DNA of 64,000 nt from Neoarius graeffei (taxonomy: Eukaryota; Chordata; Actinopteri; Siluriformes; Ariidae), in assembly GCF_027579695.1 (NCBI RefSeq), contig NC_083587.1:2560501-2624500 (forward strand), given 5' to 3'. This document shows, piece by piece, positions 19,806-31,294 of the stretch. The position numbers were made by a program, and so were the translations under genes. The notes under the pieces were generated by a model that saw only the letters and a program-made list of their open reading frames with translations, had not been told where the DNA came from and made no database searches. Numbering within the stretch: the first letter of the stretch is position 1; each line of letters begins with the position of its first letter.

Positions 19806-20170
19806 CCATCCATCCATCCATCCATCCATTATCTGTTGCTGCTTATCCTGTCCTACAGGGTCGCAGGCAAGCTGGAGCCTATCCCAGCTGACTATGGGCG
19901 AGAGGCAGGGTACACCCTGGACAAGTTGCCAGGTCATTGCAGGGCCGACACATAGACACAAACAACCATTCACACTCACATTTAGAGCCACCAATTAGCC
20001 TAAGCTGCATGCCTTTGGGGGAAACTGGAGCACCCAGAGGAAACCCATGCAGACACAGGGAGAACATGCAAACTTCACACAGAAAGGCCACCATCAGCTG
20101 CTGGGCTTGAACCCAGGACCTTCTTGCTGTGAGGAGACAGTGCTAACCACTACACCACCGTGCCGCCCCC
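19806..20170 (-). mobile_element. tRNA-derived fish SINE, copy A, with 13-bp TSD
   Basis: On the minus strand it starts with a tRNA-like head (GGTGTAGTGGTTAGCACTGT, then a GGGTTCAAGCCC B box), has the family body (TGCATGTTCTCCCTGTG, CCAGCTTGCCTGCGACCC) and ends in a (GGAT)n tail, seen as CATC repeats at 19807-19829. TGCCCAAGAAGCT stands at both ends (19793-19805, 20171-20183). The duplication marks it as a complete insertion. Confidence 0.92.
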
Positions 20171-20183
20171 TGCCCAAGAAGCT

Positions 20184-20513
20184 TTCTGTCAAAATCTTGT
20201 TGATGTCTACAAAAAGTGTCCATCCAAAGGGATATTCAGTGTTGGGCAGTAGCATCACTACAAGTAGCATCATTAGTAACTTAACTAAATTTCTCAGTAA
20301 CATCACTATTTACTGAATCAAATAGCTTTTCAGTAGCTTAACTCTTTTATTGGTCAAGTAGCATGGCAATGGCCAAACAAGCTACTTTTTTATTGGGTAT
20401 TTCTGTGAGAAACACAGTGGAGCAGCTGCCTGCAGTCTAAAATTATCCCTGCAACACAAGCACTCTCTCTTTTTTTAATCTTTATTGAAAATAACAGCAG
20501 GAACTTATGTATA
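20184..20513. other. No gene recognised; possible MITE fragment
   Basis: The text from 20240 (GTGTTGGGCAGTAGCATCAC, with AGTAGC repeated) resembles the ends of fish hAT MITEs, and CAAGCTACTTTTTTATTGGG at 20379 may be its other part. Too degraded for termini or duplication to be called. Confidence 0.35.
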
Positions 20514-22175
20514 ACAAATACTTATTTCCCAAACAAGGAAAAGCACAAAGTCTCCTGGATGCAACCCAGAGCACATCGATGGCACCAGCTTGACCTCGTC
20601 ATTACCAGAAGGAAAACCCTCCAAACGGTGCACAGCACACAGAGCTATCACAGCGCTGACTGTGACTCCGATCATTCCCTTGTTATCAGCAAAATAGCAC
20701 TACAAGGAAGAAAACTGCTGCACCATGTGAGGTCTAGGAGTCTCCCAAGGATAAACACTGCCTGTACTAAAGACATTGACAGCAAAAACAAATTCCATTC
20801 CCTTATTAATGGCGTGAGACTGGCCAGGGATGTTGTGTCAGCAGAAACACGATGGCAGCACCTCAGCGCTGCTATATATAAGTCTGCTATTGCCGCATTT
20901 GGGAGGAAGAAAAAGAGAAATGTTGACTGGTACGAAGCCAACCTTATGGTTATGGAGCCAGCAACCCGGGCCAAAAAAGAAGCATTAGTTCAATGGAAGA
21001 GGGACCCCACTTTGCAGAACTTACTCTTGCGAAAGAACGCTAAGGCTAGTAGTCAAAAACTAGCAAGGAAATGCACAAATGACTATTGGCTACAGCTTTG
21101 CTCCTCCATAGAGCATGCATCCTTGACTGGCAATGTTAGGGCCATGTACGAAGGCATTAAGCAGGCCACTGGTCCGACCATAAAGAAAACAGGCCCCTTA
21201 AAAGCAAAAACTGGCGACACCATCACTGACCGACAGGGACAGATGGATCGGTGGGTTGAACATTACTCGGAGCTGTACTCCACGGAGAACACAGTATCTG
21301 AGGAGGCCATAAACAGCATTCCATCAATGACAGTCCTCGAAGAACTAGATACAGAGCCTACTATGGCAGAGTTAGAGAAGGCAATTGATGCCCTCTCTAG
21401 TGGAAAAGCACCAGGGAATGATGCAATCCCACCAGAGGTAGTTAAGGAAGGAAAACCAGCGCTTCTCCCACACCTTTATGAACTTCTTTGCTTATGCTGG
21501 AATGAAGGTGAGGTGCCACAGAGCATGCGGGATGCCAATATTGTGACTTTGTATAAAAACAAAGGGGATAGAACCGATTGCAACAACTATTGTGGGATTT
21601 CGCTTCTCAACATAGTTGGGAAGGTCTTCGCTCGTGTGGTTCTTGTCAGACTACAGGTACTAGCCGACCGTGTATACCCAGAGGCGCACAGTGTGGGTTC
21701 AGAGCGGGGCGCTCCACTATCGACATGGTATTCTCAGTAAGACAGTTACAGGAAAAGTGTCGGGAGCAGTGGAAACCTCTCTACCTTGCTTTTGTCGACC
21801 TCACAAAGGCTTTCAATCTCATAAGCCGTAGCGGACGGTTCAGGCTACTTGAGAAGATAGGTTGCCCACCAAAGCTGCTCAGCATAATCAAGTCCTTCCA
21901 CAGCAACATGAAAAGCACTGCCAGCTTTGAGGGTAGTACCTCCAAGACTTTCCCGATTCTCAGTGGAGTTAAACAGGGCTGTGTACTTGCCCCAACGCTG
22001 TTCGGGATCTTTTTCTCACTGCTCTTGATGTATGCCTTCCAGTCCTCCGACAATGGGGTCAACATCCACACCCGCCATGATGGAAAACTTTACAACCTGG
22101 CCCACTTACATGCCAAAACAAAGGTAACACGCGTGCTCCTTAGGGAGCTACTATTTGCCGATGACGCAGCCCTTG

Positions 22176-23725
22176 TATGGAATCAATTTTGTGCCAAAAT
22201 GTTCATACAATACTTTGAAATATCAAACAAAAATGACAAATCAAAATAAAAAAATAAAAAAGTCAATTTTTTTAGACTGGCAAACAAATTATTTGTGTAA
22301 TCATGCAAAATATCAGTCTATTACTCTTCAGAAACCTTTTATTTTTGTTCCGCATCTTTCTCAGTTTTGTTTGACGTAATTTATTTTGGTTGCGATTCCA
22401 GCTTTCTCGTTTGCGCTCCCTGACTTTTTGCTTGCAGTTTTGGCACAAACTTCACGTGTGGGTGGGCTGTCCAGGAATGCATTCCTATTGGGTAACTTGT
22501 GTTTGACTGACAGCTATGCTCAGCCATTCCCCGGAGGCTGTTGCGGCCATTCCCTACTTGGATTTTGGCGGACTGTTTGACGAGTGACTGATCCATTGAC
22601 AGTAAACAAGGATCGAGTGGACTTCAGTGGCAACTATGATATTGAATTTACACTTTGTTGAATTAATTCAATATCATAGTTGCCACTGAAGTCCACTCAA
22701 TCCTTGTTTACCATCAATGGATCGGTCAGTCGTCAAACAGTCCACCAGAATCCGAGTAGGGAGTGGCCGCAACAGCCTCCGGGGAATGGCTGAGCATTAG
22801 TCTGGCTAACGCGACTTCAAAGCTCTGTGAGCATTTGGTCTGGCAAAGATATTAAGCCCAACCATTTCCCAAAGTGCGTGGTTGACCTGCCTCCCTGAAA
22901 TGCCTCAGTTTGCTACTGGTCGAAGCCAGAAAAGGCTGTGACGAAGCTTAAACCAATCACATCACTCTTTCCTCTGACGTATGTGATGCGACAGGGCTAA
23001 CTGGTAGATTAAACTCTTACCGAAGCCGGTCGGAAGCAAGGCGAAAACGTCCTTCCTTTCAATAAATACCTCCAGGGCTGCTCTTTGCTCCGTTTTCAAT
23101 GAGAACTTCCCGTTGAATGCTTTCAATACAGCATTCGTGAATGAAGCGCTTCCGGCATAGATTCTGTAAACAATCTATGGCTTCCGGTCGCAGTTCTACT
23201 ACGTCAGTGCCTTGAACATGCCTCTGCCCAGGGCCATTGGAGATGCTCAAAGTTGATTGGCTCCTGATTTTTCGGGAGCTTGGAAGAGCTGTAGATAGCT
23301 TGCCTTGCCAGACTAAGCTCGCAACAGGCCCTCGTGTTGTGTCACACTTAGGATGGGCGGGCCCAGGCTAGCTGAGCATAGCTGTCAGTCAAACACAAGT
23401 TACCCAATGGGAATGCATTCCAGGACACCCCACCCACACGTGAAGTTTGTGCCAAAACCGCAAGCAAAAAGTCAGGGAGCACAAACAAGAAAGCTGGAAT
23501 CGCAAACAAAATAAATTACGTCAAACAAAACTGAGAAAGACATGGAACAAAAATAAAAGGTTTCTGAAGAGTAATAGACTGATATTTTGCATGATTACAC
23601 AAATAATTTGTTTGCCAGTCTAAAAAATTGACTTTTTGGGGGGTTTTTTTGTATTTTGATTTGTCGTTTTTGTTTGATATTTCAAAAGTATTGTATGAAC
23701 ATTTTGGCACAAAATTGATTCCATA
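22176..23725. mobile_element. Foldback-type DNA element with arms of several hundred bp
   Basis: Ends read TATGGAATCAATTTTGTGCC in inverse orientation and are flanked by the 6-bp repeat CCCTTG (22170-22175, 23726-23731). The left arm (22176 to about 22645) returns in inverse orientation at about 22655-22797 and 23371-23725, making one hairpin with a tiny loop, so almost the whole element is a palindrome. The right arm is split by a MITE (22798-23370). No transposase is present; superfamily unknown. Confidence 0.85.
22798..23370. mobile_element. MITE inside the foldback element, 9-bp TSD
   Basis: 573 bp with ends TAGTCTGGCTAACGC and, inverse, TAGCCTGGGCCCGCC, flanked by GCTGAGCAT at 22789-22797 and 23371-23379. 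The flanking 9-bp repeat and the interrupted arm of the host element show a clean insertion. There is no coding potential. The 9-bp duplication would suit MuDR-like elements, but the family is not identified. Confidence 0.85.
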
Positions 23726-24966
23726 CCCTTGCAAGTCATACACCTGATGGACTCCAACGCCTGATGGACAGGTTCTCAAATGCCTGTAAAGAGTTTGCCT
23801 TAACAATCAGCATAAAGAAGACTGAGGTGATGGCCCAAGATGCTCCAAGCCCTCTGGTAGTATCAATCAACAGCTCTTTGCTTGCTGTGACTGATCGATT
23901 CACATACCTGGGATCCACTGTCACAAACAACTTGTCTCTGGATGCTGAAATAAACACAAGAATTGGCAAAGCAGCCTCCGTTATGAGCAAACTCAACAAA
24001 AGAGTTTGGGGAAACAAAAAGCTGACAATAAACACCAAGCTAAAGGTGTACCAGGCCTGTGTGCTAAGAACTCTCCTCTATGGCAGTGAAACATGGATGA
24101 CATATGCCAAACAAGAAGCAAAGCTCAATGCCTTTCACATGCGGTGTCTTCGCAGGATCCTAGGAATTAAATGGAAGGACAAGGTAACAAAAACTGATGT
24201 TCTTGAGAGGTCCAGTTCCAGGACCTTATTTGCAACGATCAGTGAGCGCCGCCTGAGATGGCTTGGACATGTTCGCCATATGGGGAAAGGACGTATTCCG
24301 AAAGATCTCCTATATGGCCAGCTTGAATGCAGTTCACGTCCAACTGGTCGCCCGCACCTGAGGTACAGAGATGTGTGCAAGAGAGATCTTAAGTCGGCTA
24401 ACATCAACATAAACTCATGGGAGGAAGCAGCGATTGACCGGTCAGCATGGAGACAAATTATCAAAGCAGGGGTGAAGGAAGCTGAAGCTACCAGATCCCA
24501 ACTCAGAGACCAGCGGTGACAGAAGGCACCTTCTGCCAACACCACCACATTCAGTTGTGCAGGATGTGGCAGAGACTGCCACTCTAGAATTGGTTTGTTC
24601 AGCCACCAAAGAAGATGCCGACCATGACCGAAACCCATCGTCTCTTTAAGACGGACGGAGGCCAATTGGCTAACCCAAGGCAGGACAGTCCTAATCATGA
24701 AGGACCCCCAGAAGGGACCCATCCCATCCAACTACCGGCCAATTACCTGTCTCTGCACAACATGGAAGGCCCGGTCAGGCATCATTGTGGCAAAAATGAG
24801 TAAGCATGTGGCTCAATACATGAGCAAGGCACAGAAAGGAATTGGCAGTAACACCAGAGGAGCCAAGCACCAGCTACTGGTCAATAGAACAGTCACCTGA
24901 GACTGTAAGAAGAGACAGACCAACCTGTGCACTGCCTGGATTGACTACAAGAAAGCCTACGACTCA

Positions 24967-26673
24967 ATGCCACACACATGGATACTGGAATGTCTGGAAC
25001 TGTATAAGATCAACAGGAACCTAAGGCCCTTCATCCAGAACTCAATGGAAATGTGGAAGACAACCCTAGAGGCCAACTCAAAACCCATTGCCCAAGTCAA
25101 CATCAAGTGCGGCATATACCAAGGAGATGCGCTATCACCACTGCTGTTCTGCATAGGCCTGAACCCCCTCAGTCGGATCATCACGAAGAGTGGCTACGGG
25201 TACCGATTCCGTAGTGGGGCAACAATCAGCCACCTGCTCTACATGGATGACATCAAGCTGTATGCCAGGAACGAGCGAGAAATAGACTCACTGATCCACA
25301 CCACCCGGATCTACAGTGATGACAAAGGGATGTCATTCGGATTGGACAAGTGTGGATGGATGGTCTCAAAGAGAGGCAAGATGATCCGGACTGAGGGGAT
25401 TGACCTACCAGAGGGCAACATAGGTGATATCCAAGACAGCTACAAGTACCTTGGCATCCCACAGGCTAATGGAAACCATGAAGAGGCCACAAGGAAGTCA
25501 ACCACAGCCAAATACCTCCAGAGAGTAAGGCAGGTCCTGAAAAGTCAGCTGAATGGTAAGAACAAGGTCCAAGCCATCAACATGTATGCACTACCAGTCA
25601 TCAGATACCCCGCTGGTATCATAAACTGGCCAAAGGAGGAGATAGAAGCCACAGATATCAAGACTAGAAAGCTCCTCACCATGCATGGAGGGTTCCACCC
25701 CAAGTCCAGCACCCTGAGACTATACACTAAGCGGAAAGAGGGAGGCCGAGGGCTAGTGAGCATCAAGACCACGGTCCAGGATGAAACATCGAAAATCCGA
25801 GAATACATCAGAAAGATGGCCCCAAAGGATGAACTGCTAAGTGAATGTCTCAGGCAGCAGAACCCTGATGAGAGTGCAGAGGAGGAGGAGGAACAGATAA
25901 CCTGGAGGGACAAACCCCTACATGGCATGTACCACCGTCAGATAGAGGAAGTGGCTGATATCAAGAAATCCTACCAGTGGCTGGATAATGCAGGACTGAC
26001 AGACAGCACAGAGGCACTAATCATGGCAGCACAAGAACAGGCCATAAGCACAAGAGCCATAGAGGCCAGGATCTACCAGAGTAGATCAGACCCAAGATGC
26101 AGACTGTCCAAAGAAGCCCCTGAAACAGTCCAGCACATAGTAGCAGGGTGTAAGATGCTAGCTGGATCAGCGTACATGGAGAGGCACAACCAAGTGGCTG
26201 GGATAGTATACAGGAACATCTGCAACCAGTATGGAATAGAAGTACCCAAGTCCCAATGGGCCATACCACAGAAGGTGGCTGAGAACAACAGGGCCAAGGT
26301 TCTGTGGGACTTCAGCTTCCAGACTGACAAACAGATCCTGGCTAACCAACCGGACATAGTGGTGGTGGACAAAGAACAGAAGAGGGTGGTGGTGATAGAT
26401 GTGGCGATCCCAGCTGACGCCAACATCAGGAAGAAGGAACATGAGAAACTTGAGAAGTATCAAGGGTTGAAAGAGCAGCTGGAACGGATGTGGAAGGTCA
26501 AGGGTTGCGTGGTCCCCGTGTTAGTGGGGGCACTTGGGGCAGTAACCCCCAAACTGGGAGAGTGGCTCCAGCAAATCCCAGGAACAACATCTGAAGCCTC
26601 AGTCCAGAAGAGCGCAGTACTAGGAACATCGAAGATACTGCGCAGAACCCTCAAACTCCCAGGCCTCTGGTAG
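24967..26673 (+). CDS. RT plus restriction-like endonuclease ORF (568 codons)
   Basis: Open from 24967 to the stop at 26673. RT: DYKKAYDSMP just upstream, KCGIYQGDALSPLLF (about residue 49), HLLYMDDIKLYA (about 90), DSYKYLGIPQANGNHEEA (about 160). A thumb and linker follow, then a CCHC-like knuckle (CRLSKEAPETVQHIVAGC, about 376) in which the second Cys is Ser, then the nuclease QPDIVVVDKEQKRVVVIDVAIP (about 453), with the PD-x(14)-D pattern of restriction-like nucleases, and EKLEKYQGL behind it. The C-terminus is LRRTLKLPGLW. It would nick the target and prime reverse transcription. It is intact as a frame but lacks the RT fingers, which lie before the stop near 24898. Confidence 0.8.
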   Translation: MPHTWILECLELYKINRNLRPFIQNSMEMWKTTLEANSKPIAQVNIKCGIYQGDALSPLLFCIGLNPLSRIITKSGYGYRFRSGATISHLLYMDDIKLYARNEREIDSLIHTTRIYSDDKGMSFGLDKCGWMVSKRGKMIRTEGIDLPEGNIGDIQDSYKYLGIPQANGNHEEATRKSTTAKYLQRVRQVLKSQLNGKNKVQAINMYALPVIRYPAGIINWPKEEIEATDIKTRKLLTMHGGFHPKSSTLRLYTKRKEGGRGLVSIKTTVQDETSKIREYIRKMAPKDELLSECLRQQNPDESAEEEEEQITWRDKPLHGMYHRQIEEVADIKKSYQWLDNAGLTDSTEALIMAAQEQAISTRAIEARIYQSRSDPRCRLSKEAPETVQHIVAGCKMLAGSAYMERHNQVAGIVYRNICNQYGIEVPKSQWAIPQKVAENNRAKVLWDFSFQTDKQILANQPDIVVVDKEQKRVVVIDVAIPADANIRKKEHEKLEKYQGLKEQLERMWKVKGCVVPVLVGALGAVTPKLGEWLQQIPGTTSEASVQKSAVLGTSKILRRTLKLPGLW

Positions 26674-27073
26674 AGGACCCGAGCTTGAGGATGACATGGA
26701 TACCAATCCTGGCTAACCAACCGGACATAATGGTGGTGGACAAAGAGCAGAAGAGGGTGGTGGTGATAGATGTGGCGATCCCAGCTGACGCCAACATCAG
26801 GAAGAAGGAACATGAGAAACTTGAGAAGTATCAAGGGTTGAAAGAGCAGCTGGAACGGATGTGGAAGGTCAAGGGTTGCGTGGTCCCTGTGTTAGTGGGG
26901 GCACTTGGGGCAGTAACCCCCAAACTGGGAGAGTGGCTCCAGCAAATCCCAGGAACAACATCTGAAGCCTCAGTCCAGAAGAGCGCAGTACTAGGAACAT
27001 CGAAGATACTGCGCAGAACCCTCAAACTCCCAGGCCTCTGGTAGAGGACCCGAGCTTGAGGATGACATGGATA

Positions 27074-27076
<3 letters not shown>
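26335..27076 (+). repeat. Tandem duplication of the LINE 3' end, two units of 371 bp
   Basis: 26335-26705 and 26706-27076 are near-identical. Each holds the nuclease domain (QPDIxVVDKEQKR) to the stop codon and the end GAGGATGACATGGATACCA. The repeat period of 371 bp was read from matching CCTGGCTAACC at 26337 and 26708. Confidence 0.95.

Positions 27077-27133
<57 letters not shown>
27076..27133 (+). repeat. (TA)n microsatellite
   Basis: About 29 TA units directly behind the LINE 3' end. The other copy of this LINE (43670-44291) also abuts a TA array, but at its 5' side. Confidence 0.95.
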
Positions 27134-27135
<2 letters not shown>

Positions 27136-27216
27136 AGCTATGTTAGTTCAGAGTGCCACAGGGTCATTTTCTCACACACCAATCTGCATATTCTTAAAGG
27201 AACTTACTGTCTTGTA

Positions 27217-28799
27217 CAGTGCCTTGCAAAAGTATTCATACCCCTTGAACTTTTTCACATTTTTCCACCTTACAACCACGAACTTAAAAGTTTTTTATTG
27301 AGATTTTATGTGAGAGACCAACACAGAGTAGCACATAATTGTGAAGTGAAACAAAAATGATAAATGGTCTTCAAAATTTTAAACAAATAAAAATCTGAAA
27401 AATGTGATGTGCATTAGTATTCAGCCCCCCTGCGTCAATTTTTTGTAGAGCCACCTTTTGCTGCAATTACAGCTGCAAGTCTTTTGTGGTATGTCTCTAC
27501 CAGCTTTGCACATCTAGACACTGAATTTTTTGCCCATTCTTCTTTGCAAAATAGCTCAAGCTCAGCCAGATTGGATGGAGAGCATCTGTGAACAGCAATT
27601 TTCAAGTCTTGCCACAGATGCTCAATGGGATTTAGGTCTGGACTTTGACTGGGCCATTCTAACACATGAAAATTCTTTGATCTAAACCATTCCATTGTAG
27701 CTCTGGCTGTATGTTTAGGGTTATTGTCTTGCTGGAAGGTGAATCTCCTTCCCAGTCTCAAGTCTTTTGCAGCCTCCAACAGGTTTTCTTCCAGGATTGC
27801 CCTGTATTTAGCTCCATCCATCTTCCCATCAACTCTGACCAGCTTCCCTGTCCCTGCTGAAGAAAAGCATCCCCATAGCACGATGCTGCCACCACCATGT
27901 TTCACAGTGGGGATGGTGGATGCAGGGTGATGAGCAGTGTTAGTTTTCCACCACACATAGCGCTTTGCATTTAGGCCAAAAAGTTCAACTTTGGTCTCAT
28001 CTGACCAAAGCACCTTCTTCCACATGTTTGCTGTGTCCCCTACATGGCTTTTTATGCCTGTCTTTCAACAATGACTTTCTTCTTGCCACTCTTCCAAAAA
28101 GGCCAGATTTGTGGAGTGTATAACTTATAGTTGTCCCGTGCACAGATTCTCCCACCTGAGCTGTGGATTTCTGCAGCTCCTCCAGAGTGATCATGGGCCT
28201 CTTGGCTGCTTCTCTGACCCTTGCTCGCTCTGTCAGTTTAGGTGGATGGCCATGTCTTGGTAGGTTTGCAGTTGTGCCATACTTTTTCCATTTTTGAATG
28301 ATGGATTGAACAGTGCGTCTTGAGATGTTCAGAGCTTGGGATATTTTTTAGAACCTAACCCTGCTTTAAACTTCTCCAGAACTTTATCCCTGACCTGTCT
28401 GGTGAGTTCTTGGGTCTTCATGATGCTGTTTGTTCTTCAGCATTCTCTAACAAACAACTGAGGCCTTCACAGAACAAGTGTATTTATGCTGAGAGTAAAT
28501 TACACACAGTAGGACTCTATTAACTAATTAGATGACTTCTGAAGGCAATTGATTGCACTGGATTCTATATAGAGGTATCAGAATACAGGGTGCTGAATAC
28601 TAATGCACATCACATTTTTCGGATTTTTATTTGTTTAAAATTTTGAAGACCATTTATCATTTTCGTTTCACTTCACAATTATGTGCTACTCTGTGTTGGT
28701 CTCTCACATAAAATCTCAATAAAAACTTTTAAGTTCATGGTTGTAAGGTGGAAAAATGTGAAAAAGTTCAAGGGGTATGAATACTTTTGCAAGGCACTG
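27217..28799 (-). mobile_element. Tc1/mariner transposon with both long termini
   Basis: 1583 bp flanked by TA (27215-27216, 28800-28801). Both ends begin CAGTGCCTTGCAAAAGTATT and are inverse copies over about 210 bp, the IR/DR layout of fish Tc1 elements. The transposase gene lies on the minus strand between them. Both termini are present, so it may still be mobilised in trans, but its own gene is broken. Confidence 0.95.
27435..28430 (-). pseudogene. Tc1 transposase, DD34E, frameshifted
   Basis: The catalytic part (27435-28025) shows [11 protein letters not shown] (first D), [23 protein letters not shown] (second D) and [12 protein letters not shown] (E 34 residues after the second D). The N-terminal half is in other frames: 27997-28194 carries ITLEELQKSTAQVG and SYTLHKSGLFGRVARRKSLL, and the paired-like helix-turn-helix should be at 28200-28430. 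At least two frame changes separate the parts, so no full 340-residue transposase is encoded. The family cuts and pastes at TA dinucleotides. Confidence 0.88.
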
Positions 28800-28801
28800 T
28801 A

Positions 28802-30539
28802 AATGCTCAAATGTCAAACAAATGCTCAAAATGAGCAAAATGTTCAGCAAATCACATCGCAAATGAAAGACAGGACACGTATGACCATTACCTTAACAGA
28901 ATCTGAACGTGGTCATTGGTTGGACTCTTGAATTTTTGGTGTTGCATTTATGTCAATTCATCGCTCAAAGCACTATATCAATACAATTAAACAAAAGTGA
29001 ATTTTTGAAAGAGTTGTTCACTTGTTGCCCAATCTGGGTTTTCCTTGTCGAATAAGGAAGCTGGTTCACCTTTAAGAAATTCGAACACTTTCATGAAGAA
29101 GCTAACCTGAATGGGAACAGAAATAAAATGAGATTCTTATGCAAACTCTTCCATACTGATTTACAACTTTCTTTTTTTTTTTAATCCAAGTTCTTACCTG
29201 AAATAAAATGCTCGCTGCAAACGTGGGTATTCACAAACTTTTCTGGAGTTTTCAGGCTTAGATCCTCTTGTCGCATTCTTTCTAACCACTCATTTCTTCA
29301 TTGTTTTTGAAGCATTTGCTTCTCTTTCACATTTTTCTTGATAGCAGGCATATGATAAATCTTTTTATCTATTTCTCGATTTGAATGATTTGAACAACCA
29401 AAAAAATGCAAAAATGAACCATATTGAAGACAGATCAGGCCTTGCTTGCACAAAAGACTGTGTTTGTTTGTCTCCCAGGTGAAATTATCATGTGATGCAT
29501 CAGGTTGTGCACAAAGGGTCGATAGGAAATCATAATAAGACATGCTTTGTTTGGATAATAATAAAGGAGAGGGAAAAACAATTCTGGTACAATGAAAGTA
29601 ATGTCTTGCACAATTTGGTCAGATCATGAGAGTATTTGGCACAGGCCAGTATAGCTGTATATCCAATATAGCTGTAAACACTTACAGATTGAACACATTT
29701 AATTTAATAGTGACCAACGATAATTTATCATTAAAGATTAGCTATGATTAACAATGAATAAACAAGGGTTAGGCTAATGACTAATTAAGGACAACAAGGA
29801 GCCAATAAAAAAACAACAAGTCGTTGATTTGGTAAGTTTAACCCAGCATTGCACTCAATATAACCAAAATATTGAGTTGAAATAAGAATCCAACCATTAC
29901 GTCAATTTAAATTAATGGCCTTGTTAAAGTAACCCAACCTGCCAGGTGAAATGCATAACACTTTTCACTGAGTTAAAATGACCCAGCGTTGTTAAAATGC
30001 CACTTACTTCTTTAAGTTACCAGCAGCAGCACAGAAAGGAATGCAATAACAAATATCAGACCTTACTTTATCAGCTCTCTCAAATGCAAAATTTAATACA
30101 GAATCTATAAAGTTCTAAATTAGCTGCATTTTCACCAACACTAACCTCATTCTTACACTCCAAGTTTCATTTACAGGGAAATCTTGTTCATTTCACCAGT
30201 CGGGCAAAATAAACCAACATACAGTACAAAACATCAAACCCATCTGTCAAAATAAAGCCAGCGCTCTAATGAACACACTCAGCACTGTCTACTCCCAGGC
30301 CTTTTCTCTTCTATAAACACAATGCTCACAATAAATGGTGTGTTAAAGCCTATCGTTTTTCAAATCTGTGTTACAGTAAATGTATACACATGTACACTCT
30401 GTTTTGACCAAAATACCATAGGTAAACCAAAACTGTACCTCTACAATTACAGCTGAGCATTGCAAAAGATGTTTAGCATTTGCTTTTCTCACCAAACCTA
30501 GGAGAAATTAAATAGTGCTGATGTTCAGAATTATTGAGG
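28802..30539. other. No gene recognised in 1.7 kb
   Basis: Mostly AT-rich single-copy-like sequence with no long frame. The stretch 29850-30010 contains several AACCCAGC/ACCCAAC phrases typical of a minor fish repeat. No tRNA or transposon terminus recognised. Confidence 0.45.
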
Positions 30540-31170
30540 TAATATGTACAAATGAAGGAGTAAGATTATGTATATGATAAAGTGCATGAGTCTTGCACAT
30601 AGAGGAATATTGTACTAGTATGTTATTGCACTAGTGTTGATATAATAATATACAGCACAGAACATACAGAACCGGTCAAATGCCATGGGCTGTATTGCAC
30701 AGTAGTATAGCAGCAGTGAGTGAGTGGAGGTGTGCTGTTCAGACCTGTGGATTAGTTGGCAGAGGCAGTGAGTGCTGTGAGTTCAGTAGTGTGATAGCTA
30801 TGGGGTAAAAACTATTCCTCAGCCAGGTTGTGAGGGCGTACAGAGTTCTGTAGCGCTTTCCAGGGGGTAAAGAGTCCGTGTCCAGGATGGGTTGGGTCCT
30901 TGATAATGTTTTTGGCTCTGCGAGTGCACCAGGAGTGATGGATTTCTTCCAGTGATGGAAGTGGAGTGCCTGTGATCCGCTGAGCTGTTTTTATGATGCG
31001 CTGCAGGGTCTTCTTATCTTCCAAGGTGCAGCCCGAGTGGTGCAGTGCATGATCAGTGACTCTATTGTGCACCTGTAGAAGTTCATCAGCAGCTGTTGAG
31101 GCAGTTTTGTTTTCCTCAGAGTCCTCAGGAAATGGAGCCTCTGAAGACCTTTTTTAGCCAGTGCTGAAGT
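30540..31170 (-). mobile_element. CR1/Rex1-like LINE 3' end
   Basis: Minus strand: EDSEENKTASTAADELLQVHN, then HSGCTLEDKKTLQRIIKTAQRITG, LPSLEEIHHSWCTRRAKNIIKD and HPGHGLFTPW, the C-terminal signature of the Rex1-like ORF2, up to about 30790. It is followed by a 3' UTR (TGCACTAGTGCAATAAC-like text) to about 30540. Strongly 5'-truncated; frames are mostly open but the C-terminal RRYRS block is altered. Confidence 0.7.
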
Positions 31171-31294
31171 GTTTGGGGTCCATGATGGGAGTCAAGAGCC
31201 ACGCAGAACAACACGCTGCGCTGTCTAAAAGACCCATTATTATTTAATTTAGTAATCAATCTTCAGCATTTCTCTGAGCAGGGACAAACTGTCA

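Larger units (their letters stand above)
20514..24665 (+). mobile_element. RTE-related LINE, 5'-truncated, interrupted by a DNA element
   Basis: Starts inside the endonuclease (DLVITRRKT, CDSDHSLV at 20590-20690), then the linker, then RT: ALSSGKAPGNDAIPPEV (21390), NIVTLYKNKGDR (21540), QCGFRAGRSTIDMV (21700), FVDLTKAF (21800), GVKQGCVLAPTLF (21965) and LLFADDAALV (22145). A frameshift lies near 21690. A 1.55-kb foldback element (22176-23725) sits right behind the FADD box. The frame then resumes (MDRFSNACKEFALTISIKKT at 23764, LRWLGHVRHMGKG at 24250) and ends with a C-terminal zinc finger, CAGCGRDCHSRIGLFSHQRRC, near 24555-24620. The first 49 bp equal 62120-62168. Confidence 0.8.
24666..27076 (+). 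mobile_element. Rex6/Dong-like LINE with restriction-like endonuclease
   Basis: Begins in RT (WLTQGRTVLIMKDPQKGP, SNYRPITCLCTTWK at 24720) directly behind the preceding LINE, and ends with a duplicated 3' part and an (AT)n array. One internal stop near 24898 breaks the RT frame upstream of the long ORF. A restriction-like endonuclease at the C-terminus places it in the R2/R4/NeSL group of LINEs; R4 (Dong, Rex6) is my tentative choice because Rex6 is widespread in fish. The endonuclease at the N-terminus of most other LINEs here is absent, as expected. Confidence 0.75.

Noticed and set aside
19773-20094. Short ORFs with SIHPSI or HPSIHPSI repeats
   Set aside because: They read through the SINE and its CATC tail.
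27056-27360. IYIYIY peptides
   Set aside because: Translation of the TA microsatellite.
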